Assembly: GCA_900313015.1 (NCBI GenBank)
Contig: OMPR01000004.1
Span: 223,239 to 287,238 of the forward strand
Source: Rhodobacteraceae bacterium EL53
GTDB lineage: Bacteria; Pseudomonadota; Alphaproteobacteria; Rhodobacterales; Rhodobacteraceae
DNA: 64,000 bases
Direction of reading: 5' to 3'
Numbering within the stretch: position 1 is the first letter of the stretch; each line of letters begins with the position of its first letter. Of the stretch, positions 1 through 8,945 are shown piece after piece. Made by a program: the position numbers and the translations under genes. The notes under the pieces were generated by a model that made no database searches, was not told where the DNA came from, and saw only the letters and a list, made by a program, of their open reading frames with translations.

Positions 1-280
1 CATCTTCGCAATGCAGGCATGATTTTGGGAAATGAATCAGCTGTGCTTCGGGTGCTGGGTTGCTTTGACACGGCGTTGGTTGCACCTCAAAGCTGTGCAC
101 GCGGTTCAGAAAGGTACCCGACGGATCGCTGCCATACGCATCCTGATCCGATAGCGGCGCACCATAGTTTTCAGTGTTCCACCCTTTGCATGAGATCACG
201 CAAGCATGGCAGCCAACACAGGTATCAAGGTCGATGACCAGACCCATTTTACGGTCGGTGGATTGGGGGAGTTGGGTCAT
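1..280 (-). CDS. soeB: sulfite dehydrogenase iron-sulfur subunit SoeB (partial)
   Basis: The first 93 codons of a ferredoxin-type electron-transfer subunit run off the left edge. Cysteines C21, C24, C27 and C31 (CVGCHACVISC) make a classic [4Fe-4S] ligand set near the N-terminus, and a second set begins with CLHC near residue 88. Its ATG shares one base with the stop codon of the molybdopterin subunit gene (TAATG), so the two are translationally coupled. In the SoeABC enzymes of this bacterial group the B subunit passes electrons from the cytoplasmic catalytic subunit to a membrane quinone-reducing subunit, which would be expected just outside the window. Assignment to SoeB rather than another DMSO-reductase-type B subunit rests on the xsc/pta neighbours. 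Confidence 0.85.
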   Translation of the reverse strand, partial: MTQLPQSTDRKMGLVIDLDTCVGCHACVISCKGWNTENYGAPLSDQDAYGSDPSGTFLNRVHSFEVQPTPCQSNPAPEAQLIHFPKSCLHCED

Positions 281-3099
281 TATTTGCCTACCTTCCACGC
301 GAGGTTTTTGGGGCCGGTTCCGACCGGTGACTTAATGGGTTCAAACACGGGCTGGCTTTCAGGCAGATCGTCGGGTGCACCGGCCTTTTCGATTTTGACC
401 TTCAAATCAAACCACGCCGCCTGACCGGTGACGGGATCCGAGTTGGCCCACCGCATGCCGTCAGCTTTGGGAGGCAGCAATTCGTGGATCAGGTGGTTCA
501 GCAGAAAGCCTTTGGTCGCTTCTGGTGCGTCCTCTTCCAAGGCCCAGGCACCCTTACGTTTCCCAATGGCGTTCCAGGTCCAGACGGTGTTGTCATTCAG
601 CGCCGCCATTTCCATGACGGGCACGGTAATCGACCCGTGAGGAGAGGTGACTTTGGCCCAATCGCCGTCCGAGAGCCCATGCTGGCGCATCAGTTTGGTC
701 GGAACATAAAGCGGGTTGCGCCCGTGTAGCTGACGCAGCCACGCGTTTTGCGTACCCCACGAGTGATACATTGCCATCGGACGCTGTGTGAGCGCGTTGA
801 CGGTAAAGCCTTGGTTGCCCTCTTGGTCGGTTTCGTACCAGATCGGCAGTGGGTCCAGCGTTTCCTTGATCCGCTCGCGCAGATGTTCGGGCGGCTGGCG
901 GTCACCGTGACCTTCGGCAGCGAGTTGGAATTTCCGCATCGGTTCCGAATAGAGCTGGAACAGATATGGCTGCGGGCTGTCATACAGGCCAATTTCCACC
1001 GCCCAATCCTGATAGGCCGCATTCCAAGGTTTGTAGTAATCGGCGCCATCGGGAATATGCGTGACGCAAAAACCACCGTTTTCGATGTACTTGTCCAACT
1101 GTTCTGGGTTCACGTCGCCCCGGCCAGCTTGGGTGCCATCGCCACGGAAACCATGAAGCGGGCCAATGCCCGGCTTGCGCTGGTGGTTCACGATGTAATC
1201 GCCGTAGTCGGCGTATTTCTGGCTGCCGTCTTCGTTCACAAAACCGGGCAGGTTCAGACGCGCACCAAGTTCGCACAGCACCGACTGGAACCCACGCACA
1301 TCGCGGTCAGGCTCGATCACGGGCCAGCGGATCGCATCGGCGGCTGCGTCCGCTTCGCAGATCGGGCGATCCAGCAGCGAGATACAGTCGTGACGTTCCA
1401 GATAGGTGGTGTCGGGCAGGACCAGATCGGCATAGGCCACCATTTCCGAGCTGTAGGCGTCGGAATAGATGATGTTCGGGATCACGTAATCGCCGTTTTC
1501 ATCCTTATCGGTCAACATCTCCATCACACCCTTGGTGTTCATGGAGGAGTTCCACGACATGTTGGCCATATACATGAACAGCGTGTCGATCTTATAGGGA
1601 TCACCCGCATGGGCGTTTGAAATCACCATATGCATCAGCCCGTGGGCGGACATTGGGTTTTCCCAAGTATAGGCTTTGTCGATGCGTGCGGCGCTGCCGT
1701 CTTCTTTCAGGCACAGATCATCGGGACCGGTGACATAACCCAGGTGCGGGCCATCTAGCGGCTTGCCGGGGGTGACGCCATAGTGGGGTTTCGGGTGTGC
1801 CTCGACCGGCTTGGGATAGGGCGGCTTGAACCGGAACCCACCGGGAACCTCGACGGTGCCCAGGATGATCTGCAGCACATGCAGGGCGCGGCAGGTCTGG
1901 AAACCATTGGCGTGGGCCGAAACGCCGCGCATCGAGTGCATGGCAACAGGGCGTCCGATCATCTTGGTGTGTTTTTCACCACGGAAATCGGTCCACTCTT
2001 TGTCGAGCTCAAAAGCCTCGTCAAAGGCAACACGAGCTAGTTCACCGGCGATGGCGCGGATACGCTTGGCGGGGATGCCACACCGATCTGCAATCGCCTC
2101 GGGCGCGTATTCGTCGGCCATGTAGCGTTCAACCATCTGGTGGAACACCGGGCGATGGGTCACGCCGTCAATGGTGTGCGTTGCGGACAGATCAGGGCGC
2201 ACGCCGGGCTTGTTAAACGCTGTCAGTTCACCGGTGTTGCGGTCGATGACCAGCGGCTTGCCATCTGCATCGCGTAGGAACAGACCGTTTTCGGCGCCCT
2301 CAGATGCGTTCACCAGAACGGGTGCGTTCGTATAGCGGCTGAGGTAATCGAGATCGATCTTACCCGCCTTCAGCAGCACGTGGATCATTGAAAGGATGAA
2401 CAGACCATCGGTGCCGGGCGTGATGCCAACCCATTCGTCCGCAATCGCGTTATAGCCGGACCGGATTGGGTTCACACCGATGACGCGCGCGCCACGGGCC
2501 TTGATCTTGCCCAGACCCATTTTGATCGGGTTGGAATCGTGATCTTCGGCAACGCCGAACATCATGAACAGTTTGGTGTGGTCCCAGTCGGGTTGGCCGA
2601 ATTCCCAGAACGCGCCGCCCATGGTGTAGATGCCACCGGCCGCCATGTTGACCGAGCAGAATCCGCCGTGCGCCGCATAGTTGGGGGTGCCGAAATGCTG
2701 AGCCCAGAAACTGGTAAAGGACTGCGACTGATCGCGGCCCGTAAAGAATGCCAATTTTTCTGGGTTGTCCTTGCGGATCGGTTCCAGCAGGTCGGTCGCC
2801 ATGGTCAGCGCCTCTTCCCAGCTGATTTCCTCGAACGCGCCAGACCCGCGGGGGCCAACGCGTTTCAGAGGCGCACGCAAACGCGAGGGCGCGTTTACCT
2901 GCATAATTCCGGCGGATCCTTTGGCGCACAGAACGCCTTTGTTCACCGGGTGGTCGCGGTTGCCTTCGATATAGGCAACCTTACCGCTTTTCATGTGGAC
3001 GTTGATGCCGCACCGACAGGCACACATATAACACGTCGTCCGTCTGATCTCATCCGAGATCTTGGGACTGGTGTCAATCTTGGGTTGCTGGATGGTCAT
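280..3099 (-). CDS. soeA: sulfite dehydrogenase molybdopterin subunit SoeA
   Basis: A 939-residue oxidoreductase of the DMSO-reductase (bis-MGD) family. The N-terminus carries the [4Fe-4S] ligands C23, C26, C30 and C58 (CYMCACRC and CAKG), followed by molybdopterin oxidoreductase domains and a C-terminal dinucleotide-binding domain ending near residue 930. No twin-arginine signal peptide is visible, which fits the cytoplasmic SoeABC sulfite dehydrogenases and argues against a periplasmic enzyme. An AAGGA ribosome site lies 6 bases before the ATG. The gene follows the YeiH-type carrier by 27 bases and overlaps soeB. Its likely job is to oxidise the sulfite released by Xsc to sulfate. The substrate is inferred from context; other members of the family look alike. 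Confidence 0.85.
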   Translation of the reverse strand: MTIQQPKIDTSPKISDEIRRTTCYMCACRCGINVHMKSGKVAYIEGNRDHPVNKGVLCAKGSAGIMQVNAPSRLRAPLKRVGPRGSGAFEEISWEEALTMATDLLEPIRKDNPEKLAFFTGRDQSQSFTSFWAQHFGTPNYAAHGGFCSVNMAAGGIYTMGGAFWEFGQPDWDHTKLFMMFGVAEDHDSNPIKMGLGKIKARGARVIGVNPIRSGYNAIADEWVGITPGTDGLFILSMIHVLLKAGKIDLDYLSRYTNAPVLVNASEGAENGLFLRDADGKPLVIDRNTGELTAFNKPGVRPDLSATHTIDGVTHRPVFHQMVERYMADEYAPEAIADRCGIPAKRIRAIAGELARVAFDEAFELDKEWTDFRGEKHTKMIGRPVAMHSMRGVSAHANGFQTCRALHVLQIILGTVEVPGGFRFKPPYPKPVEAHPKPHYGVTPGKPLDGPHLGYVTGPDDLCLKEDGSAARIDKAYTWENPMSAHGLMHMVISNAHAGDPYKIDTLFMYMANMSWNSSMNTKGVMEMLTDKDENGDYVIPNIIYSDAYSSEMVAYADLVLPDTTYLERHDCISLLDRPICEADAAADAIRWPVIEPDRDVRGFQSVLCELGARLNLPGFVNEDGSQKYADYGDYIVNHQRKPGIGPLHGFRGDGTQAGRGDVNPEQLDKYIENGGFCVTHIPDGADYYKPWNAAYQDWAVEIGLYDSPQPYLFQLYSEPMRKFQLAAEGHGDRQPPEHLRERIKETLDPLPIWYETDQEGNQGFTVNALTQRPMAMYHSWGTQNAWLRQLHGRNPLYVPTKLMRQHGLSDGDWAKVTSPHGSITVPVMEMAALNDNTVWTWNAIGKRKGAWALEEDAPEATKGFLLNHLIHELLPPKADGMRWANSDPVTGQAAWFDLKVKIEKAGAPDDLPESQPVFEPIKSPVGTGPKNLAWKVGK

Positions 3100-3126
3100 C
3101 TGGCGTCCTTCTGTTGGGGCGGTGTC

Positions 3127-4167
3127 TCAGGTCAGGAAGGTAATTCCCGTTAGGATCACTCCGGCAATAAATAGGGTTTCGACAACGATCAGGGCGATGG
3201 CGGCACCACCGACTGAAAGAACTTGTTTCAGGTTGGTTTTCATACCAACCGCAGCGATGGCCGTTAGCAAGAGCCAACGTGACGTTTGGCTCATGAGTTC
3301 GGTCACGGCAGCTGGAATCAGACCAAATGAGCTGAATGTAGCAAGCACGAGGAAACCGACTACAAAGCTGGGGAGAAGTGGAGGGCGACCGCCATCAGGG
3401 TCTGCCTCGGCAAAGGTTCGGATCATGATCGAGGCAACCAGAACGATGGGGGCCAACATGGCAACCCGGATCAGTTTTACCAAAGTTGCGGTGTCACCGG
3501 TTTGTTCCGAGATCGAGAAACCCGCCCCAACAACCTGCGCCACATCGTGGATAGTCCCGCCAAGGAACACGCCGCCTGCAACATCGTTCATGTCCAGGTA
3601 TTGCACTAAAATAGGATATGCGATCATGGCGATGGTCGACAGAACCGTCACACCCAATACAGTAAAGATCAGGCGCTCTTCGGACCGTTCATCCTTTGGC
3701 AGGATCGCACTGATGGCCATGGCGGCTGAAGCTCCGCAAATGGCAACTGAGCCAGCGGTCAGGAAGGCAAACCGCCATTTGTGGCCCAAGAAGCGGGCAA
3801 TCGACATACCAAACCCAATGGTCGCCACAACGCCAAAGATCACCAAAGCGATCAATTCCCAGCCGAGGCCCATCATCAGGGTCATTGAAACGCGTACACC
3901 CAAAAAGGCGACGCCTAAGCGCAACAATGTGCGCGCAGTAAATGCGATACCGGGAACGGCTTTGCCTTCCTGGCCCAAAAAGCCAACGGCAATGCCCAAC
4001 AAAAGAGCCAGCAGCATGGCTGGGGTTGCGTAATGTTCAGACAAAAACTTTGCGGTCATTGCCACAAGAACGGACACGATAATGCCCGGGAACAATCTAT
4101 TGATTTTGTTTTTGGCATTCTCAAGAAATGGAGTATGCGGCTGGGTTGTGGACGCCATAGCGGTCAC
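3127..4167 (-). CDS. YeiH-family (COG2855) membrane protein, possible sulfite/sulfate exporter
   Basis: A 346-residue very hydrophobic protein with about ten membrane segments. It matches the YeiH/UPF0324 type, including conserved polar stretches such as GSVAICGASAAMA and GGTIHDVAQVVGAG. COG2855 members found next to sulfonate desulfonation genes have been proposed to export sulfite or sulfate; here the gene sits between pta and soeA, which supports that role by inference. The start is ambiguous: a GTG at 4167 has AAGGA four bases upstream, while an ATG at 4158 in the same frame has it 13 bases away. The protein has not been assigned a substrate from sequence alone, so no symbol is given. Confidence 0.75.
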   Translation of the reverse strand: MTAMASTTQPHTPFLENAKNKINRLFPGIIVSVLVAMTAKFLSEHYATPAMLLALLLGIAVGFLGQEGKAVPGIAFTARTLLRLGVAFLGVRVSMTLMMGLGWELIALVIFGVVATIGFGMSIARFLGHKWRFAFLTAGSVAICGASAAMAISAILPKDERSEERLIFTVLGVTVLSTIAMIAYPILVQYLDMNDVAGGVFLGGTIHDVAQVVGAGFSISEQTGDTATLVKLIRVAMLAPIVLVASIMIRTFAEADPDGGRPPLLPSFVVGFLVLATFSSFGLIPAAVTELMSQTSRWLLLTAIAAVGMKTNLKQVLSVGGAAIALIVVETLFIAGVILTGITFLT

Positions 4168-4231
4168 TTGGTCCTTCGAAACTAGAATAGGTTGCGACGC
4201 GGCGAATCTATAAGGCCGCGCGCTGCCGGTA

Positions 4232-5236
4232 TTATTTATTAAGCGCTTGCAGAATTGTGACGGCGATCATCTGGGTCACGTCTTCAGCAATACAGCCACG
4301 TGACAGGTCATTGGCGGGTTGGGCCAGACCTTGCATCACGGGACCGATGGCGGCGTATCCGCCAATGCGCTGGGTGATTTTGTAGCCGATGTTTCCCGCA
4401 TCAAGGTTGGGAAAAATCATGACATTGGCCTGACCTGCAACTGCAGATCCGGGCGATTTTCGTTCACCGACTGAAGGGACAAAGGCGGCATCGAACTGCA
4501 GTTCACCGTCGACGTTCAGATCTGGATGATCTGTGCGCAGGGCGTTGGTAGCTTCGATAACTTTGTCGACTGCGGGGTGGCGGGCGCTGCCTTTTGTGGA
4601 AAAGGACAGCATGGCAATTTTGGGTTTAACTTGCAGAAGTGCGCGCGCAGAAACGGCGGACGCAGTGGCAATGCCAACCAATTCCTTGGCAGACGGGTCA
4701 ATGACCAACCCACAATCAGAATACAGCATTGCGCGGCCGTTATCGGCACTTGCAGGCGGGTACATCAGGAAAAAGCTCGAAACCATAGCGGCGTCGGGGG
4801 CCATGCCGATGACCTGAATCGCGGTGCGCACAACGTCACCTGTGGTGTGAACCGCGCCACCAACTGTGCCAAGTGCGCGGCCCGAACGGACCAGCATCGC
4901 GGCATAGACTAGCGGAGTTTCAGCGGCTGCGCGCGCTTTGGCTTCATCCACCCCTTTGTGTTTGCGAAGCTCATGATAACGGCTGGCAAATTCTTCGGTC
5001 AGATCCGAAGTCGCGGGATCGTGCACAGCAATGCCGGGACCAGCAGAGGCACCCTGTGCCTGTAACGTGGCCTCTACCTCGGCAACTGCGCCGATGAGAA
5101 TAATGTCGGCCAATTCGGCCTGATGGGCGGCAAGTGCCCCCGCAACAATGCGGGGATCACTGCCTTCGCTTAGGGCAATCGTCGGACGGTTGGCCGGGGC
5201 ACAGGACCGCAGGAGTTCAATAGGAAGCTGTGTCAT
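4232..5236 (-). CDS. pta: phosphate acetyltransferase
   Basis: A 334-residue single-domain phosphate acetyl/butyryl transferase (PF01515 type), the short form without the N-terminal P-loop domain of the enterobacterial enzyme. Family features include the glycine-rich stretch GTVGGAVHTTGDVVRTA and the region SADNGRAMLYSDCG. It converts acetyl phosphate and CoA to acetyl-CoA and phosphate. It lies 20 bases after xsc in the same direction, the usual arrangement in C2-sulfonate users, where it takes the acetyl phosphate made by Xsc into central metabolism. No sign of truncation. Confidence 0.93.
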   Translation of the reverse strand: MTQLPIELLRSCAPANRPTIALSEGSDPRIVAGALAAHQAELADIILIGAVAEVEATLQAQGASAGPGIAVHDPATSDLTEEFASRYHELRKHKGVDEAKARAAAETPLVYAAMLVRSGRALGTVGGAVHTTGDVVRTAIQVIGMAPDAAMVSSFFLMYPPASADNGRAMLYSDCGLVIDPSAKELVGIATASAVSARALLQVKPKIAMLSFSTKGSARHPAVDKVIEATNALRTDHPDLNVDGELQFDAAFVPSVGERKSPGSAVAGQANVMIFPNLDAGNIGYKITQRIGGYAAIGPVMQGLAQPANDLSRGCIAEDVTQMIAVTILQALNK

Positions 5237-5256
5237 GTGTCCCGTCCGTTCCGTTC

Positions 5257-7032
5257 TTAGACTTTTTGTACTTGCATGTCGTCGGCGCTGATGCCGGCAA
5301 CTTCAACTGGCTTCTTCATTGCGTCACGACGGAAGGGGTCACCAAGTTCCTGGTTGATCATTGCTTCGATCAACGTGGTGATGCCGTTCTTCTGGTCTTC
5401 GATCGCTTGTGCCAGAGCAGCAGTCAGTTCATCCTGAGTGCGGGCGATAACACCTTTGAGGCCACATGCGTTCGCGATACCAGCGTAAGAAACGCCTTCG
5501 TCCAACTCTGTACCAACGAAGTTGTCGTCGAACCAAAGTGTCGAGTTACGCTTTTCAGCACCCCACTGGTAGTTGCGGAATACGATCTGAGTGATCGCAG
5601 GCCAGTCGCCACGGCCGATCGCTGTCAGTTCGTTGACAGAAATACCGAATGCGCCGTCACCAGCGAAACCGACTACTGGAACATCAGGCTGACCGATTTT
5701 CGCACCAACGATTGAAGGCAGACCGTAGCCACAAGGACCAAACAGGCCGGGTGCCAAGTATTTACGGCTGTCGTTGAACGAAGGATAGGCGTTACCGATG
5801 GCGCAGTTGTTGCCGATGTCGGATGAGATGATCGCTTCAACAGGCAGAGCTGCCTGGATCGCGCGCCACGCCATACGAGGGGCCATCCAGTCAGGCTTGG
5901 CTGCACGTGCACGCACGTTCCAGTCGGTGCCGGGATCGTCCTGCTCTTCGGTCATGGAGGTCAGTTCCTGAGCCCATGCCGATTTGGTGGTGGAGATCAG
6001 GTTCTTACGCTCGGCGCGGCCTGCGTCGCCTGCACCGTCTGCCAGTTTTGCAGTGATGGAGGATGCAACTTTGGCGGCGTCACCAACGATACCAACAGAA
6101 ACCTTCTTGGTCAGGCCAATACGGTCAGGGTTGATGTCGACCTGGATGATTTTGGCGTCTGTGGGCCAGTAATCAATGCCGTAGCCGGGCAGGGTCGAGA
6201 ATGGGTTCAAACGTGTACCCAAGCACAGAACAACGTCTGCTTTGGCGATCAGTTCCATACCGGCTTTGGAGCCGTTATAGCCCAGAGGGCCAGCGTACAG
6301 AGGGTGGTTGCCAGGGAATGCGTCGTTGTGCTGGTAACCTACGCAGACAGGTGCGTCGAGTGTTTCAGCCAAAACGCGGGACGCTTCGATGCCACCTTTG
6401 GACAGGATTGCGCCTGCACCGTTCAGGATGACTGGGAACTTGGCGGAAGACAGCAGGTCAGCTGCGTCTTGTACGGCTACGTCGCCGCCCTGCGGCAGTT
6501 CAAAATCAACGATGACGGGCAGGTCGATGTCGATAACCTGGGTCCAGAAGTCACGCGGGATGTTGATCTGTGCAGGAGCAGATGCGCGCTTGGCTTGCAT
6601 GATAACGCGGTTCAGTGTTTCCGCGATACGTGACGGGTCACGAACTTCTTCCTGGTATGCAACACAGTCAGCGAACAGGTTCATCTGTTCCATTTCCTGG
6701 AAGCCACCCTGGCCGATTGTTTTGTTCGCAGCCTGCGGTGTAACCAGCAGAACTGGTGTGTGGTTCCAGTACGCAGTTTTCACGGCGGTTACGAAGTTGG
6801 TGATGCCCGGACCGTTTTGTGCGATCATCATGGACATTTTGCCGGTTGCACGAGTGTACCCGTCAGCCATCATGCCACCGGATGTTTCGTGGGCACAGTC
6901 CCAGAATTTGATGCCGGCATCGGGGAAGATGTCAGAAATGGGCATCATGGCGGAGCCGATGATTCCAAATGCGTTGTCGATGCCATGCATCTGCAGTGTT
7001 TTGACGAAGGCTTCTTCAGTGGTCATTTTCAT
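5257..7032 (-). CDS. xsc: sulfoacetaldehyde acetyltransferase Xsc
   Basis: A thiamine-diphosphate enzyme of 591 residues that splits sulfoacetaldehyde with phosphate into acetyl phosphate and sulfite. The N-terminal domain holds the activating glutamate in a CAHETSGG context, and the C-terminal domain has the thiamine motif starting at GDGAFG and ending at RNYQWG. The open frame extends to 7128, but the ATG at 7032 (MKMTTEEAF) is preferred: GGAG lies nine bases before it and the protein then begins like other Xsc. The upstream 128 bases contain a GGAC-type inverted repeat that may bind TauR. Xsc is the defining enzyme of taurine, isethionate and other C2-sulfonate dissimilation. Confidence 0.95.
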   Translation of the reverse strand: MKMTTEEAFVKTLQMHGIDNAFGIIGSAMMPISDIFPDAGIKFWDCAHETSGGMMADGYTRATGKMSMMIAQNGPGITNFVTAVKTAYWNHTPVLLVTPQAANKTIGQGGFQEMEQMNLFADCVAYQEEVRDPSRIAETLNRVIMQAKRASAPAQINIPRDFWTQVIDIDLPVIVDFELPQGGDVAVQDAADLLSSAKFPVILNGAGAILSKGGIEASRVLAETLDAPVCVGYQHNDAFPGNHPLYAGPLGYNGSKAGMELIAKADVVLCLGTRLNPFSTLPGYGIDYWPTDAKIIQVDINPDRIGLTKKVSVGIVGDAAKVASSITAKLADGAGDAGRAERKNLISTTKSAWAQELTSMTEEQDDPGTDWNVRARAAKPDWMAPRMAWRAIQAALPVEAIISSDIGNNCAIGNAYPSFNDSRKYLAPGLFGPCGYGLPSIVGAKIGQPDVPVVGFAGDGAFGISVNELTAIGRGDWPAITQIVFRNYQWGAEKRNSTLWFDDNFVGTELDEGVSYAGIANACGLKGVIARTQDELTAALAQAIEDQKNGITTLIEAMINQELGDPFRRDAMKKPVEVAGISADDMQVQKV

Positions 7033-7141
7033 GAGGGCGCACTCCAAAAGGTTAAGAATTATCCGGCACAACGTACCGGAGGTTTGGATTGGGTTTAGGC
7101 GGAAGGGGTGGTTTGGCGTTAGGGCCAAAAAGGGTATCCGC

Positions 7142-7164
7142 TTATGTCCAGAATCTGGACTTAC
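7142..7164. promoter_or_regulatory. candidate TauR site upstream of xsc (inverted pair)
   Basis: CTGGACTTAC on the plus strand (7155-7164) and CTGGACATAA on the minus strand (7142-7151) face each other across three bases. Published TauR sites in Rhodobacter use CTGGAC-YTAA-like repeats, so both halves match the element, although here they are inverted rather than direct. The site lies about 110-130 bases upstream of the xsc start and overlaps the tauR stop codon. Function is inferred. Confidence 0.5.
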
Positions 7165-8633
7165 TGGTCAGATATGGCGTGGGCGATATGTTTGATGCCG
7201 GGTTCGATCTGGTTTGTCTGGATCGAAGAGTAGCCAAGGCGGTAATAGTGCTTGGCCCGTTCTGTGCCGGAAAAGAACGGCTCGCCGGGTTCGATGTGCA
7301 CGCTTTTGTGGCGCAGCTTCTCTGCCAGCTGGGTCGTATCCGTGCCAACCGGGGCCTGCATCCAGAGGGACGACCCCCCATATGCCCCACGCCCGGCGAT
7401 GGAGAGCCCATGTTTGGAGATCGCGCTTTCCATCTCTTTGCGGCGTTCCAGAAGGGCGGCGGACATGCGGCGGATCTGGGCATCGTAATGCCCCAAAGAC
7501 AGGAAGTAGGCAGCGGTGCGTTGGATGTGTCCCGGCGGGTGGCGTAAGACCAGTGAGCGCAGCGCGCGGGCTTCGCGGATGAAGGGTTCAGATCCCACCA
7601 TGTAGCCAAGCCGCAAGCCCGGAAACAGCGACTTGGAAAAGCTGCCCACGTAGACAACACGCCCGTCCCGATCCAGAGATTTCAGCGCCGGAGACGGCGC
7701 GCCGAGAAAGGCCATTTCGAATTCGTAATCGTCCTCGACGATCATCGCATCAATCTCACGTGCCTTGCGCAACAGATCATGACGCCGGTTCAGCGGCATG
7801 GTCGCCGTGGTCGGGCTTTGGTGGCTGGGCGTGGTGAAAATCACGTCCGTATCGGGGGGAATGGCATCCGGCTGAAGCCCATCAACATCCACCCGCAAAG
7901 GCGCTAACTGACAGCGGGCCTGCACTAAAAGCTCCCTCAGGGCATAATAACACGGGTCTTCGATGGCGGCTTTGCGACGGCGGTTCAACAACACGCGCGC
8001 TGCAAGCCAAAGTGCATTCTGTGCACCAAGCGTGATCAGGATCTCTTCGGGCTTGGCGGTGATGCCGCGCCGGGGCAGGGTGTGACGGGCAATGAATTCG
8101 ATCAGCAGCGGGTCATCCTGATCCACATAGTCGGTGGTCAGAGAGGCAAAGTCTTTCTGACCCAAGGCACGCACCGCACAGAGCCGCCAGTTGGCGTGAT
8201 CAAACAAGGTCGGGTCGGCCTGACCATAGATAAACGGATAGCGGTATTCGCGCCAATCCGCCGGTTTGTGCAGAGTATCGCCGCCGGTAAACCGGCGCGC
8301 GATGGCCCGGTTCCAGTCGACCGTTTCAGGGGTTCGCTGCATCGGCGTGTAGGTCGGGGGCACCGGCGCGTTGTCGGATACATAATATCCCGATCGTCCG
8401 CGAGAGGTGAGATAGTCATTGGCCAGAAGTTCGGTGTAGGCCAGCGTCACGGTAATTCGGCTGATGCCCAGATGGGTCGCCAGCTTGCGCGAGGACGGCA
8501 GCTTTTCCCCAACATGAAAACGACCAGACAAGATGCCTTCGGCAATCATTTGCTGGATCTGAGCTTGAAGCGTGCCCTGCGCGTCTGGCTTAAGAAAAAA
8601 TGTATCTACGGATATTCCCATGAGCGCCACCAT
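7161..8633 (-). CDS. tauR: TauR-like MocR-family (GntR-aminotransferase) regulator
   Basis: A 490-residue regulator with a GntR winged helix at about residues 20-85 (ILSGRFHVGEKLPSSRKLA, then GISRITVTLAYTEL) and a class I aminotransferase-like domain filling the rest. The pyridoxal-phosphate lysine context SFSKSLFPGLRLGY is intact. Such MocR proteins sense an amine with PLP; TauR activates taurine genes in Rhodobacter. It is co-directional with and just upstream of xsc. In better-known taurine loci it is usually divergent from tpa, which is absent here. The ATG at 8633 and an in-frame ATG at 8621 are both possible; neither has a strong ribosome site. Confidence 0.9.
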   Translation of the reverse strand: MVALMGISVDTFFLKPDAQGTLQAQIQQMIAEGILSGRFHVGEKLPSSRKLATHLGISRITVTLAYTELLANDYLTSRGRSGYYVSDNAPVPPTYTPMQRTPETVDWNRAIARRFTGGDTLHKPADWREYRYPFIYGQADPTLFDHANWRLCAVRALGQKDFASLTTDYVDQDDPLLIEFIARHTLPRRGITAKPEEILITLGAQNALWLAARVLLNRRRKAAIEDPCYYALRELLVQARCQLAPLRVDVDGLQPDAIPPDTDVIFTTPSHQSPTTATMPLNRRHDLLRKAREIDAMIVEDDYEFEMAFLGAPSPALKSLDRDGRVVYVGSFSKSLFPGLRLGYMVGSEPFIREARALRSLVLRHPPGHIQRTAAYFLSLGHYDAQIRRMSAALLERRKEMESAISKHGLSIAGRGAYGGSSLWMQAPVGTDTTQLAEKLRHKSVHIEPGEPFFSGTERAKHYYRLGYSSIQTNQIEPGIKHIAHAISDQ

Positions 8634-8636
8634 AGA

Positions 8637-8668
8637 GTGGACTTAAGTGGGGCACAATCTGGACTTAG
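8637..8668. promoter_or_regulatory. candidate TauR operator (direct repeats)
   Basis: GTGGACTTAA (8637-8646) and CTGGACTTAG (8659-8668) are direct repeats 22 bases apart, close to two helical turns. Spaced direct repeats of this CTGGAC-YTAA type are the known binding element of Rhodobacter TauR and of MocR regulators in general. The first copy is only four bases from the tauR ATG at 8633, so tauR is probably autoregulated. Confidence 0.6.
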
Positions 8669-8745
8669 GAAATTGTGGCGACCGCTGTGTTAACCCCAGA
8701 AATGGGGCGTTTTGGGTGCTGAAACTGGGGTCTAAAACGGGCTCT

Positions 8746-8849
8746 TTTGGGGAGTTACTACGTGATTCTGTACGAAATGGTCTGGGAAAATTGGCGGATT
8801 TGCCCCCTGATTTCAGAGGTTTGGGGAATTCCTACGCGATTTCGTACGA
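8746..8849. repeat. pair of 30-bp imperfect direct repeats
   Basis: Two 30-base copies at 8746-8775 and 8820-8849 agree at 25 positions. Both begin TTTGGGGA, contain CTACG then GATT, and end GTACGA. They are 74 bases apart start to start in the 346-base stretch between tauR and the ArsR-type gene. No gene is visible in this stretch apart from the regulatory motifs listed. The function is unknown. Confidence 0.6.
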
Positions 8850-8884
8850 TTAACCAAATCCAGATTTCGGTTGCGGCGAATCGC

Positions 8885-8938
8885 GGTTAACGAGGGGGAA
8901 ATTTCCCCGAGTGCATTTGGGCTTGCCAAGGTTAACGA
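8885..8938. promoter_or_regulatory. 14-bp palindrome flanked by GGTTAACGA repeats
   Basis: GGGGAAATTTCCCC (8895-8908) is a perfect palindrome. Two identical copies of GGTTAACGA flank it at 8885-8893 and 8930-8938, 45 bases apart. Position 40-95 bases upstream of the ArsR-type gene suggests a regulatory role; no binding protein can be named. Confidence 0.4.
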
Positions 8939-8945
8939 ATCTATA

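Noticed and set aside
8680..8940. CtrA sites from several TTAAC motifs
   Set aside because: The TTAA pairs do not have the seven-base spacing of the CtrA consensus.
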